Virus record (IMG/VR): IMGVR_UViG_3300046462_000599
Coordinates: 1-46,001 of that record
DNA: 46,001 nt
Reading direction: 5' to 3' (one strand)
From: a virus
Shown: piece after piece, positions 7,520 to 16,412 of the stretch
Position numbering within the stretch: position 1 is the first letter of the stretch
Layout: every line of letters begins with the position of its first letter
The notes under the pieces: generated by a model
Databases searched by the model: none
Seen by the model: the letters and a program-made list of their open reading frames with translations, nothing else
Told to the model about the DNA's origin: nothing
Translations under genes and position numbers: made by a program

Positions 7520-7851
7520 TCGTCGAGCACGAGCCCGGCGGGCGCAGCATCGCCGACACCGACGCCCTCACCGCCATCACCACCCGACCACCCGCACTCA
7601 TCCGCCGCCACGGCCACCGCCTCCCCACCGGCCGCTACGACGTGCAACAGACCATCGAACAACTCGCCCACCTCCCCGACCCCGTCCTCCTCACCGCCGC
7701 CGACGCACACCGCTACCTCGGCATCCCCGACGGCACCATCCGCTCCTGGGCAAGCCGCGGCCTGCTGCGTTCCTACGACCGCGACCCGTCCGGGCGACCG
7801 CTGTACGACGCCGCTGACCTGCACACCCTCAACGACAGGAGCCGCCCATGA
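7516..7851 (+). CDS. MerR/HTH_17-like DNA-binding protein
   Basis: 111 residues from TTG at 7516, overlapping the previous stop as TTGA. Residues 60-105 form a MerR-type helix-turn-helix: LTAADAHRYLGIPDGTIRSW, then RGLLRSYDRDPSGRPLYDAA with the usual wing. The N-terminal 55 residues are unassigned. Such single-domain proteins act as phage regulators or excisionases; because another Xis-like gene sits at 43559, this one is more likely a regulator. Confidence 0.75.
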   Translation: MIVEHEPGGRSIADTDALTAITTRPPALIRRHGHRLPTGRYDVQQTIEQLAHLPDPVLLTAADAHRYLGIPDGTIRSWASRGLLRSYDRDPSGRPLYDAADLHTLNDRSRP

Positions 7852-8327
7852 GCGTCTTCAAGCGCTGCGGCTGTACCGAGGTCGTCGACGGCAAGCGTCG
7901 CCAGCTCGGGCAGCAGTGCGCGAAACTGGCGGCCACCGGGCACGGCACCTGGTACTACGCGGTGCACGCCCCGCTCGGTATCGAGCCGGCCGACTTCCCT
8001 CGCCTCTTTCAGCGGCAAGGGCGCCAGCTCAGTCGCGGTGGATGGACTAGCCGCGAGCAGGCTGAGCAGGCTGAGCGGCGTGTGCGAGAGGAAGTTGATG
8101 TTCTGCTGCGCGAACGCCTGGTCCCGGCCGACACCCACCTGCCGCGCCGGAAACGGGCCATGGCACGCCGGGCAGGGGACCTCGTGTCGTCTGGCGACTG
8201 CACACCGTCGTGTCTGCTGGCTATGGAGATCGTGTGCATCTGCCGCTGTGACGGCCTCTACCACGCAGCGTTGTCCGAGGCACCCGTCCTGGAGGCCGTG
8301 CGTAACGCATCGCTTACCGACGCCTGA
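7848..8327 (+). CDS. Orphan integrase N-terminal domain fused to a Cys-rich tail
   Basis: 159 residues, ATGA-coupled, last gene before the terminator. Residues 1-75 look like the N-terminal arm-binding part of an actinobacterial tyrosine integrase: FKRCGCTEV, QLGQQCAKLAATGHGTWYYA, then GGWTSREQAEQAERRV. The SAM-like and catalytic domains are absent; instead there is a basic linker and CTPSC ... CICRCDGLYHAAL, a Cys pattern seen in other small actinophage proteins. The real integrase at 40809-42023 has a different N-terminus. It may be a decayed integrase or a repurposed DNA-binding protein. Confidence 0.65.
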   Translation: MSVFKRCGCTEVVDGKRRQLGQQCAKLAATGHGTWYYAVHAPLGIEPADFPRLFQRQGRQLSRGGWTSREQAEQAERRVREEVDVLLRERLVPADTHLPRRKRAMARRAGDLVSSGDCTPSCLLAMEIVCICRCDGLYHAALSEAPVLEAVRNASLTDA

Positions 8328-8382
8328 TCGGCCCGGTGCTTGATCGGCCGCGAGCTGCGTGCAACACTCCCGCCGACCCTCC

Positions 8383-8417
8383 ATGCCCCGAGCCAGCTAC
8401 TAACTGGCTCGGGGCAT
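8383..8417 (+). terminator. Hairpin terminator after the early operon
   Basis: Perfect 14-bp inverted repeat: the arm ATGCCCCGAGCCAG (8383-8396) and its complement (8404-8417) enclose a 7-base loop. No T-run follows, which is common in high-G+C actinobacteria. It separates the early operon from the tRNA and late operon. Confidence 0.75.
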
Positions 8418-8428
8418 CGGCATGTCAG

Positions 8429-8500
8429 AGCAGGGTGGCGCAGCGGTAGCGCGTCGGGCCCATAACCCGAATGTCAGGGGTTCGAATCCCCTCCCTGCCA
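8429..8500 (+). tRNA. tRNA-Met (CAT), initiator-like
   Basis: Cloverleaf: acceptor AGCAGGG/CCCTGCC, D-stem GCGC/GCGC, anticodon stem TCGGG/CCCGA with loop CCCATAA (anticodon CAT), T-arm AGGGG TTCGAAT CCCCT, discriminator A, no encoded CCA. Three G:C pairs at the base of the anticodon stem and a mismatched first pair (A1:C72) are initiator-tRNA traits; normal initiators have C1:A72. Position 33 is C instead of the nearly universal U. Sits alone after the terminator and just before the late genes. Confidence 0.85.
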
Positions 8501-8521
8501 CAACCAGCTGGAGGTCACCCC

Positions 8522-8677
8522 ATGCCCTCCACCCCATGCCTCTGCGGCCACCCCGACACCACCCACCAGCACTACCGGCCCGGCACCGACTGCAGCCTCT
8601 GCGGCTACCGGACCTGCGCCTACTACGTGCCAGCCACCCGCCGCGCCCGCCTCCTCCACTGGCTCGGCCTCCAATGA
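8522..8677 (+). CDS. 51-residue Cys/His-rich protein
   Basis: ATG at 8522 with GGAGG upstream; stop overlaps the small terminase start (ATGA). Pattern CLCGH ... CSLCGYRTC suggests a single zinc-ribbon. Its position directly in front of the terminase is common for tiny actinophage proteins of unknown role. Confidence 0.6.
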   Translation: MPSTPCLCGHPDTTHQHYRPGTDCSLCGYRTCAYYVPATRRARLLHWLGLQ

Positions 8678-9279
8678 CCAAGGCCAAGGACAACCCCGGC
8701 CCGCGCTGCGGCAAACGCACCCGCCGAGGCGGCACCTGCCCGAACTGGCCCATCGTCGGCGGCACCGTCTGCCGCATGCACGGCGGCCGAGCCCCCCTCG
8801 TCGCAGCCAAAGCCGCAGTCCGCGCCGAAGTCCTCGCCTGGGGCCTCGGCACCGCACACGCCGACCCCGGCGAAGTCCTCCTCCGCCTGGTCACCCAGTC
8901 CGCTCAGCGCGCCGGACTCCTCGCCGCCCGCCTCGAGCAGCTCGTCAACGAACACGGCGGCGACCTCCTGGTCGCGATGGTCGGCGACACCGTCATCCTC
9001 GACCCCCAGACCGGGCGCGAGGTCAAGAGCGGCGAGTACATCCGCGGCCTCGCTGTCCTCGAAGGCCAGGAACGCGACCGCTGCGCCAGCTTCGCCGCCA
9101 AGGCCATCGCCGCCGGCCTCGCCAAACGACAGGTCGAACTCGCAGAACGCCAGGGAGCACTGATCGCCGAGCTCCTCGTCGCCGTGCTCACCGACCCGGC
9201 CCTCGGCCTGACCGCGGAGCAGCGCAGGCAGGTGCCCGATGTCGCTCGACGTCACCGGCTCCGGCTGGTCGCCAGCTGA
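8674..9279 (+). CDS. Terminase small subunit
   Basis: 201 residues from ATG at 8674. N-terminal zinc-finger-like pattern C12, C22, C33, H36 ending in CRMHGGRAP, a signature of actinophage small terminase proteins. The rest is helical (residues 45-195) with conserved-looking ERDRCASFAAKAIAAGLAKR, probably for oligomerisation. It binds the packaging site and hands DNA to the large subunit, whose start lies 41 bases inside this gene. Confidence 0.8.
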   Translation: MTKAKDNPGPRCGKRTRRGGTCPNWPIVGGTVCRMHGGRAPLVAAKAAVRAEVLAWGLGTAHADPGEVLLRLVTQSAQRAGLLAARLEQLVNEHGGDLLVAMVGDTVILDPQTGREVKSGEYIRGLAVLEGQERDRCASFAAKAIAAGLAKRQVELAERQGALIAELLVAVLTDPALGLTAEQRRQVPDVARRHRLRLVAS

Positions 9280-10750
9280 CCTCGCCGCCTTCGACACCGC
9301 CCTCCTGCTCCTCGAAGCGCAAGAGCAGGCAGAACGCGACCGCCTCGACGGCTCAGCCTGGGTATCGCGCCGGCTCGGCGAGTTCCTATGGTCGAAGCAG
9401 CGCGAGATCATGGACTCCGTCCGGGACAACCGCTACACGGCCGTCCAGGCCTGCCACGGCCCCGGCAAGAGCCGCGTAGCGTCCCGGATCGCCGCCTGGT
9501 GGATCGAAACCCACCCGCCCGGCACCGCGAAAGTCGTCACCACCGCACCCACCGGCGACCAGGTCCGCATCATCCTGTGGTCCGAGATCAACGATGCCGC
9601 GAACGTCGCCGCCGCCCGCGAGCAGCCATTCGTCGGCCGCCTCAACGAGACCGAGTGGAAGATCGGGAAGTGGTCGGCCGGGATCGGCCGCAAGCCGTCC
9701 GACCACAACACGCACGCCTTCCAGGGCCAGCACGCCGAGTTCCTCCTCGTCATCATCGACGAGGCCTGCGGTGTCGTCTCCCAGTTCTGGAAGGCCGCCC
9801 GCGCCCTCATGACCGGCCCCCACTGCCGGCTGTTGGCGCTCGGCAACCCCGACGACCCCGGCAGCGAGTTCGCGAAGAACTGTGCGAACCCGCGCTGGAA
9901 CACCATCAAGATCTCGGCGTTCGACACACCGAACTTCACCGGCGAACCGATCCCCGAGCAGCTACGGAACGTGCTGGTCGACCAGGAGTACGTCGATGAC
10001 ATGGCCGCCGAGTACGGCATCGACTCCCCGACCTACATCAGCAAGGTCCTCGGCGAGTTCCCCGACGAGAGCGAAGACGGCGTCGTCCGCCTCTCCGCCC
10101 TCCGCGCCTGCGCACTCCCCGAGACCGCACCGCGCACACCCGAGGAACTGCTGCCGGTCGAGCTCGGTGTCGACTTCGGGGCCGGCGGCGACCAGACCGT
10201 CATCGTCGAGCGCCGCGGCGCCGTCGTCGGCCGGATCTGGCGCGACGGCGGACGCGACCCCATGCACGTCGCCGGGCTCGTCCTGAACGCCATCCGCGAG
10301 ACGGGCGCCACCGCAGTGAAGTGCGACGTGATCGGCATCGGGTACGGCATCGTCGGGCGTCTCCGCGAGCTCGGCCAGAACGGTGCCCACCAGGCCAACG
10401 TCGTCGGCGTGAACGTCGGCGAGAGCAGCACCGTGCCGGCACGGTTCGCAAGGTTGCGGTCGCAGATCTGGTGGGAGATCGGCCGGAAGCTGTCCGAGGA
10501 CCGCGGCTGGGACCTGTCCGGTGTGCCCGAGCGGGACCGGGAACGGTTCGTCAGCCAGTTGACGGCGCCGAAATACAAGCTCGACAGCTCCGGCCGGATC
10601 GTGGTCGAGCCGAAGGAAGAAACCAAGCTCCGGATCGGCCGGTCCCCGGACGACGCCGACGCGCTGCTGCTCGCCTTCTACCGGCCGCAGGGTGACCAAG
10701 CCTCGGCGCTGGACTGGGTCCGTCAGGCCCAACAGGTTCGAGCTGCATGA
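9239..10750 (+). CDS. Terminase large subunit
   Basis: 503 residues. ATPase: Walker A HGPGKS at residues 73-78, an APTGDQVR motif near 103, Walker B LLVIIDEA at 169-176. Nuclease of RNase H fold: acidic residues D312 (LGVDFGAGGD), D363 (KCDVIG) and the SPDDADALLLAF block at 469-480. It pumps DNA into proheads and cuts the concatemer. Length is typical. Overlap with the small subunit and ATGA contact with the next gene fit a late operon. Confidence 0.95.
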   Translation: MSLDVTGSGWSPADLAAFDTALLLLEAQEQAERDRLDGSAWVSRRLGEFLWSKQREIMDSVRDNRYTAVQACHGPGKSRVASRIAAWWIETHPPGTAKVVTTAPTGDQVRIILWSEINDAANVAAAREQPFVGRLNETEWKIGKWSAGIGRKPSDHNTHAFQGQHAEFLLVIIDEACGVVSQFWKAARALMTGPHCRLLALGNPDDPGSEFAKNCANPRWNTIKISAFDTPNFTGEPIPEQLRNVLVDQEYVDDMAAEYGIDSPTYISKVLGEFPDESEDGVVRLSALRACALPETAPRTPEELLPVELGVDFGAGGDQTVIVERRGAVVGRIWRDGGRDPMHVAGLVLNAIRETGATAVKCDVIGIGYGIVGRLRELGQNGAHQANVVGVNVGESSTVPARFARLRSQIWWEIGRKLSEDRGWDLSGVPERDRERFVSQLTAPKYKLDSSGRIVVEPKEETKLRIGRSPDDADALLLAFYRPQGDQASALDWVRQAQQVRAA

Positions 10751-10764
10751 TGAGGAGGTCGATC

Positions 10765-13332
10765 GTGGCCCAGCGCCGCCGCCCGTACCGCCTCGCCGGC
10801 ACCACCAAGGCGCTCCCTGCCGCGCTCACCACCTCGACCGCCGGGCAGGTCCGCACCGCCGACCAGGTCACCGCGCTCGCGCAGCTGCACAACCAGATGG
10901 GCACCGTCGCCACCCCGCTACCCCGCGACCTCTACCCGTACCAGTTCGGGCCCGGGATCCCGCTCAACCCGGCACCCCTCGACCCCGTACGCCGCGACAC
11001 CGGCCGAGCCGAACCGCGCATCTACGACTACCCCGTCTCCTGGAACCTCCCCGGCCAGCAAGGCCGTCTCATCCCCTTCTCCGTGCTGCGCCGGGCCGCG
11101 GAGATGCCGATCCTCGCCGACTGCATCCGCATCCGGAAGGAAGAGATCTCCACCCTGCAGTGGGAGATCGGGGTATCGCCGCGCGCTGTCGGCGCCGTCC
11201 AGCGTGAGCAGCCCGGCACGAGCCGTCACATCGCGGAGAAGACGATCCGCGAGTCGATGATCCCCGAGATCGAACGCCTCACCCACTGGTGGCAGGAACC
11301 GGACCGCGGGAACGGCTACACGTTCGAGCAGTGGATCACCCAGCTGTTGGACGAGCGGCTCGTCATCGACGCGCTCGCGATCTACCCGCGCTGCACGCTG
11401 GGCGGCGACCTGTACGCGTTCGAAATCCTCGACGGCGCCACGATCAAGCCGTTGCTCGACCACCGCGGCGGCCGACCCATGCCGCCCGAGCCGGCCTACC
11501 AGCAGCAGCTCCACGGCTTCCCCCGCGGCGAGTTCACCGCCGACGTCTCCGTCGACGAGGACGGCACACCGACGATCCCGGGCGGCTACCCCGCCGACCA
11601 GCTCATCTACCGGCGCCGCGACGTCCGCACCTGGACCCCCTACGGCCGCTCACCCGTCGAGATGGCGTTGCTCGACCTCGACACGTGGATGAAGCGGCAG
11701 GCCTGGATTCGTGCCGAGTACACCGACGGGGTCATGCCCGGCGGCTGGCTCCGCTGGTCCGACAACAACCCCGACGTCATGTGGAGCCCGCAGCAGGTCC
11801 TGGAGTACGAGACCGCACTCAACGACCTGCTGTCGGGGGACACGGCCGCGCGGAAGCGGTGGCGCATGCTGCCGCCCGGTGTCGTACCGGAGCCGGCCGG
11901 CGCCGGTGAGGCGGAGCGCTACAAGCCGGAGTACGACCTGTTCCTGCTCAAGCTGCTGGTCGCGCACTTCGACATGACCATCCACGAGCTCGGCTTCACC
12001 GAAACGCAAGGGTTGGGCTCTGCCGGGCATCAGGTGGGCCAGGAGAACCTGAACGAGCGGAAGGGGTCGAAGCCGACCCTGAAGGCGATCCAGGCGATCC
12101 TCACCGACATCTCCCGCGCGCACCTGGGCATGCCACCCGAGCTCGAGTTCCGGTGGACCGACCTCGCCACCGACGAAGGGGACGCGGACACGGTCATCGC
12201 CGAGCAGGTCGGTGCCGGACTGCTCACCTTGAACGAGGGCCGCGACGAGACCGGCCGGCCCAGGTATGACTTCGCGGAAGCGGACATGCCAGCCCTGTAC
12301 GCGCCGCGCACTGGGACGATCACCTTCTTGGAGGGTGCGTCGATCGCGGAGCAGCCTCCGGTGGAGCAGGATGCCGGGTTCACCGGCGCCACCGCGCAGC
12401 CCGGCGCGCCCGGGCAGGACAAGCCCAGGCCTGGGACGGCTCCTCCCGGGTCTGACGGCCGCACCGGCGGGGAGGGCGCGAAAGCTGCTGAGGCTGCCGC
12501 GTACCACCGGTGGGCGCGGAAAGGCCGGCTTGGTCGCCGGTTCGAGCTGCAGCTCATCGCCTCCCCGCCGGAGCTGGCCTTCTACGGCATCGACCCGGAC
12601 CGGGTGATGCTGGGAAAAGCGGTGGGCGGCCCGACACCTGAGCGGGTCGCGCAGTGGCCAGGCTGGACCCAGGACCAGGACGCCGCCCGCGAGCGGTCCC
12701 GGCAGCTCCGCGAGGCTGTGCGGCGCGCGTTCGAGCAGGACGCGCTCCTGCTGGCCGGATGGTGGCTGGACCGGGCCGTCGACACCATGTCCCTGACGGC
12801 GGCGGTCGCGTTCCTGGCCGGCCACGGCATCAACGACGACGCGATGACGGCGGCGATCCGGCCCGCGATCGAGGGGATGGCCGAGGACGGGGCGCGGATC
12901 GGTGCCGCATCCGCAGAGCTGCTCACCGGCGCATCGGGTGCACCACCGTCGGCGGTGCTCGGTGATGTGGCGTCGATCGCGCACCACCGTGTGGAGCAGC
13001 TCGCCCAGATCCTCGCCAACCCCACCACCACCGACCCCGACACGCTCGGGCGGCAGCTGCAGCAGGCCATCAACGACCCCGCCTGGGCTGACGAGGTCGC
13101 CGTCACCGAGACCAGCCGGGCCGTGAACGAGGCCGCACGCCGCGTGTACGAGCACGCCGGGATCGCGACGGCGCGCTGGCTGTCGGAGAACGACACCCGG
13201 GTGTGCCCCGTCTGCGACCGCAACGAAGCCGCAGGCCCGGTGCTGCTCGGCCATCCCTATCCATCCGGCGACGTCGCGCCGCCCGCGCATCCGCGCTGCC
13301 GCTGCGTCCTACTCCCGGTCCTGGAGGGCTGA
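10765..13332 (+). CDS. Portal protein fused to MuF-like minor head domain
   Basis: 855 residues from GTG at 10765, chosen because GAGGAGG lies 5-6 bases upstream; an ATG at 10747 in the same frame is possible. Residues 1-510 are a portal protein (LRRAAEMPILADCIRIRKEE, RRRDVRTWTPYGRSPVEMAL, GLGSAGHQVGQENLNERKG). After a Pro/Gly-rich linker, residues 580-855 form a MuF/SPP1 gp7-like domain ending in TETSRAVNEAARRVYE, WLSENDTRVCPVCDRNE and PPAHPRCRC. Portals form the 12-mer DNA entry ring; the fused domain probably goes inside the head. Such fusions occur in other actinophages. Confidence 0.9.
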   Translation: MAQRRRPYRLAGTTKALPAALTTSTAGQVRTADQVTALAQLHNQMGTVATPLPRDLYPYQFGPGIPLNPAPLDPVRRDTGRAEPRIYDYPVSWNLPGQQGRLIPFSVLRRAAEMPILADCIRIRKEEISTLQWEIGVSPRAVGAVQREQPGTSRHIAEKTIRESMIPEIERLTHWWQEPDRGNGYTFEQWITQLLDERLVIDALAIYPRCTLGGDLYAFEILDGATIKPLLDHRGGRPMPPEPAYQQQLHGFPRGEFTADVSVDEDGTPTIPGGYPADQLIYRRRDVRTWTPYGRSPVEMALLDLDTWMKRQAWIRAEYTDGVMPGGWLRWSDNNPDVMWSPQQVLEYETALNDLLSGDTAARKRWRMLPPGVVPEPAGAGEAERYKPEYDLFLLKLLVAHFDMTIHELGFTETQGLGSAGHQVGQENLNERKGSKPTLKAIQAILTDISRAHLGMPPELEFRWTDLATDEGDADTVIAEQVGAGLLTLNEGRDETGRPRYDFAEADMPALYAPRTGTITFLEGASIAEQPPVEQDAGFTGATAQPGAPGQDKPRPGTAPPGSDGRTGGEGAKAAEAAAYHRWARKGRLGRRFELQLIASPPELAFYGIDPDRVMLGKAVGGPTPERVAQWPGWTQDQDAARERSRQLREAVRRAFEQDALLLAGWWLDRAVDTMSLTAAVAFLAGHGINDDAMTAAIRPAIEGMAEDGARIGAASAELLTGASGAPPSAVLGDVASIAHHRVEQLAQILANPTTTDPDTLGRQLQQAINDPAWADEVAVTETSRAVNEAARRVYEHAGIATARWLSENDTRVCPVCDRNEAAGPVLLGHPYPSGDVAPPAHPRCRCVLLPVLEG

Positions 13333-14732
13333 TGGACATCACCACCGCCTACGCGGGGATCGTCAAGCACGAGCGGGACACCAACGGTGACCTCCTCGTC
13401 TACGGCCGCGCGACCTCCGCCGACCTGGACCTCGACCAGCAGGTGTGCGACCCGGCGTGGCTGGCCAAGGCGATGCCGCAGTGGTTTTCGACGGGCGCGA
13501 ACGTCCGCGAGCAGCACTCCTCGATCGCCGCTGGTGTCGGCACCGAGCTCGAGCAGGACGGCACGGCGTGGAACCTGAAGTCCCGCGTCGTCGACCCCGT
13601 CTCGGCGCGCAAGGTCGAGGCCGGTGTGCTGAAGGGCTACTCCGTCGGGATCCGGGCGCCGCGGGTAGTGAAGGACGCCGCAGCGCCGGGCGGCCGGATC
13701 GTGGACGGGCAGATCGTCGAGGTTTCGCTGGTCGACCGGCCGGCGAACCCGACCTGCACGCTGATGCTCGCGAAGGCGCTCAAGCCGGGGATGCCGGCTG
13801 TTCCGCTTGCCGATTTCGACGCCGACCGCATGCTGGTGCGCGTCGAGGAGCTCGTCGAGAAGCGCGACTTCAGCACGGCGCAGCGTGACGCTGCCGCCAG
13901 CTCGGGCGCGGCGATGCCCGACGGCTCATTCCCGATCAAGACGGTGCAGGACCTGCGGAACGCGATCCACGCCATCGGCCGGGCGAAGGACCCCGACGCG
14001 GCCAAGGCCCACATCAAGGCCCGCGCGAAGGCCCTCGGCAAGACCGACCTCCTCCCCGACAGCTGGAAGGCCGCGGCCCCCGGCATGTGGGTCCACGACC
14101 CCCACCAGATCGGCACCGTCCGCGACGGCCTCGTCGCGCTGATCCGGGCCGAGCTCGACGAGCTCACCGGCGGGGAGAACGAACTCGCCGACGTCTCCAA
14201 CCTGATGAACGCCCTGTGCCTGCTGATGTGCTGGTGGGACCACGAGGCCGACGAGGGCGAGACCGCCAACCCCTACCCCCACGGAAACCAGGAGGCCTCG
14301 ATGGCTGCCACGATCGGCATGGCCGCGCAGGCCACCACCCCCCCGGCCGCGCCGGACACCGCGAAGGCCGCCCCCGCGGCTCCCCCGGCCGTCCCGGCGC
14401 CGCCCGCATCCGAGACCCCTGCACCCGAAGCCGGGAAGGCCGTCGAGGGTGCAGCGCAGAACGACCTCACCGAGCTGGTGAAGGCAGCAGTCGCAGAGGC
14501 CCTGACGCCGATCAAGGCGCAGCTGGCGAAGGCGATGGAGCAGCCGGCCCCGGGTGGTCCCGTCCTCACACGCACGTCGGAGGACACCGCCAAGGCCGCC
14601 GGACGTGAGCGCCTGCTCACCAAGGCCGCCGAGTACGACCGCTCCGCCATGGAACTGAGCCACGACCCGCAGGCACGCGCCGCGTACCTGCAGAAGGCCG
14701 CCGAGCTCCGTACCCAGGCCGCCACCAGCTGA
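13332..14732 (+). CDS. Capsid maturation protease fused to scaffold-like domain
   Basis: 466 residues from ATG at 13332 (TGATG overlap with the portal). Residues 1-145 match prohead proteases: H62 in REQHSSIAAG, S104 in LKGYSVGI, and EVSLVDRPANP (130-140) supplying the third acidic residue. The middle holds a helical piece (VQDLRNAIHAIGRAKDP). The end, after an Ala/Pro-rich linker, is a charged helical tail (LVKAAVAEALTPIKAQLAKA) that probably acts as scaffold. It assembles with and then cleaves head precursors. Confidence 0.88.
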   Translation: MDITTAYAGIVKHERDTNGDLLVYGRATSADLDLDQQVCDPAWLAKAMPQWFSTGANVREQHSSIAAGVGTELEQDGTAWNLKSRVVDPVSARKVEAGVLKGYSVGIRAPRVVKDAAAPGGRIVDGQIVEVSLVDRPANPTCTLMLAKALKPGMPAVPLADFDADRMLVRVEELVEKRDFSTAQRDAAASSGAAMPDGSFPIKTVQDLRNAIHAIGRAKDPDAAKAHIKARAKALGKTDLLPDSWKAAAPGMWVHDPHQIGTVRDGLVALIRAELDELTGGENELADVSNLMNALCLLMCWWDHEADEGETANPYPHGNQEASMAATIGMAAQATTPPAAPDTAKAAPAAPPAVPAPPASETPAPEAGKAVEGAAQNDLTELVKAAVAEALTPIKAQLAKAMEQPAPGGPVLTRTSEDTAKAAGRERLLTKAAEYDRSAMELSHDPQARAAYLQKAAELRTQAATS

Positions 14733-14745
14733 CAGGAGAAACACC

Positions 14746-16389
14746 ATGGGACACGCTGTCCCCTCACCGTCGGAGATGTTCTCCGACGTCCACGGCACCG
14801 CCGTAGTCGACCGCTTCGACGCCTACAAGTCCGCTCTCGCCACCGAGCACCAGCGCGCCAAGTCCGGCGGCCGTTCCTTCATGCCCAAGCAGGGGATCGT
14901 CTCGACCGGGCAGGTCGAATCGCTCAACCAGTCCCTCGCGAACATCACGAAGAGCCTCACCCCGGACCAGCTCGCCAGCCTCAACGGTGAGCTCGCCTCG
15001 ATCCAGGGCATCAGCGCCGACATCGGCAAGGACTGGACCACCACCGCCCCCAACAGCACGGGCCTCGTCCCGTACGACCTGGAGGCGCCGGCGAAGCTGC
15101 TCGTGCCGCGGCTGACGCCGCTGCGCAACAGCATGCCGCGCACCAAGGGCCAGGGCACCGCACGCCAGTTCAAGCGCATCACCGGCTGGTCCAACTCCGG
15201 CGTCGGCGGCGTGGCTGACCAGTCCCCGTTCCTGAACTCGAACTCGGTGCAGACCTCGTTCGGGTCGTTGGCGCTGCGGCGTGGCGCGAAGATCGCCTAC
15301 GCCTCCGACTCCAAGAGCGTGATCTACAAGGAGTCCGGTCTGTCCGACCAGGTGAACTGGCAGGCCCAGTTCGCCGGCCAGGGCTTCCAGGACATCCGGG
15401 CGCTGTCGCAGACCGCGCTCCTGTGGGCGTCCATGGGCGGCGAAGAGCGCGCGCTGCTCTACGCACGTGGCTCCGACACCGGGTATGCGGGCTCCGTCTC
15501 GGCGCCGGTCATCACGTCGGCCACCGCCACCACGGGTGGCGCGATCGCGGCGGGCACGTACGCGGTCGTCGTGACCGCGAAGACCGGCTTCGGCGAGACC
15601 GCCGTCAGCAACAACACGGCGCAGGTCACGACCGGTGCGACGAGCACGATCACCGTCACCGTCGCCACCGAACCCAACGGCGCTCTGAACTACAACCTGT
15701 ACGTGTCCCAGGCCGGTGGCGCGGTCGGAACGGCGACGTTCCAGACCAACTTCTCCGGCAACACGTACACCCTCACCACCGCCCCGACCAGCACCGGACC
15801 CACCAACCCCGGCGCGACGAACACCTCGGCAGACGTCAACAGCTACGACGGGCTCCTCACCGTCCAGAGCGACCCCACCCAGTCCGGGTATGTGAAGCGC
15901 ATCAACGCCAAGCTGTCCACCACCAACCCGGGGGACGAGTTCCAGCAGGCGTTCCTGTCGCTCTACCAGTCCGTGAAGGCCGACCCCGACCAGATCTGGT
16001 GCGACGCCGGTGTCATGAAGGAGGCCGGGGACCTCCTCAAGACGTCGTCGTCGGCGAACTACCGGCTGATGATCCCCGCCGGTGACGGCGGCGGCACGAA
16101 CGCGACCTTCGGCTCGGCGATCACCGGTATCGAGAACCAGATCACCCGAAAGATGGTCGACCTCGGTGTGCACCCCTACATGCCCGCTGGGTGTGCCCTG
16201 ATCCGATCGATGACGCTGCCCGTCCCGGACTCCGAGGTCAGCAACACCGTCGAGATCGTGAACGTGCAGGACTACATGGCCGTCGACTGGCCCGTCGTAC
16301 AGTTCACCTATGATCAGTCGACGTACTGGTACGGCGCTCCCGTCCACTACGCACCCGCTTGGTCTGGCGCTCTGCTCGGAATCCAGTAA
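14746..16389 (+). CDS. Major capsid protein with inserted Ig-like domain
   Basis: 547 residues from ATG at 14746, behind CAGGAG. An N-terminal helical region is followed by an HK97-like core (GLVPYDLEAPAKLLVPRLTP, QFKRITGWSN) and, at the end, PVVQFTYDQSTYWYGAP. Between residues about 248 and 360 lies a Thr/Val/Ala-rich beta domain (APVITSATATTGG ... GTYAVVVTAKTGFGETA ... LNYNLYVSQAGG), like Ig/FN3 decorations on phage particles. The core resumes at SYDGLLTVQSDP. The insertion should project from the shell. Identity rests on position after the protease and on this architecture. Confidence 0.88.
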   Translation: MGHAVPSPSEMFSDVHGTAVVDRFDAYKSALATEHQRAKSGGRSFMPKQGIVSTGQVESLNQSLANITKSLTPDQLASLNGELASIQGISADIGKDWTTTAPNSTGLVPYDLEAPAKLLVPRLTPLRNSMPRTKGQGTARQFKRITGWSNSGVGGVADQSPFLNSNSVQTSFGSLALRRGAKIAYASDSKSVIYKESGLSDQVNWQAQFAGQGFQDIRALSQTALLWASMGGEERALLYARGSDTGYAGSVSAPVITSATATTGGAIAAGTYAVVVTAKTGFGETAVSNNTAQVTTGATSTITVTVATEPNGALNYNLYVSQAGGAVGTATFQTNFSGNTYTLTTAPTSTGPTNPGATNTSADVNSYDGLLTVQSDPTQSGYVKRINAKLSTTNPGDEFQQAFLSLYQSVKADPDQIWCDAGVMKEAGDLLKTSSSANYRLMIPAGDGGGTNATFGSAITGIENQITRKMVDLGVHPYMPAGCALIRSMTLPVPDSEVSNTVEIVNVQDYMAVDWPVVQFTYDQSTYWYGAPVHYAPAWSGALLGIQ

Positions 16390-16412
16390 GCCACCTGTCG
16401 TAAGATTGGCGG

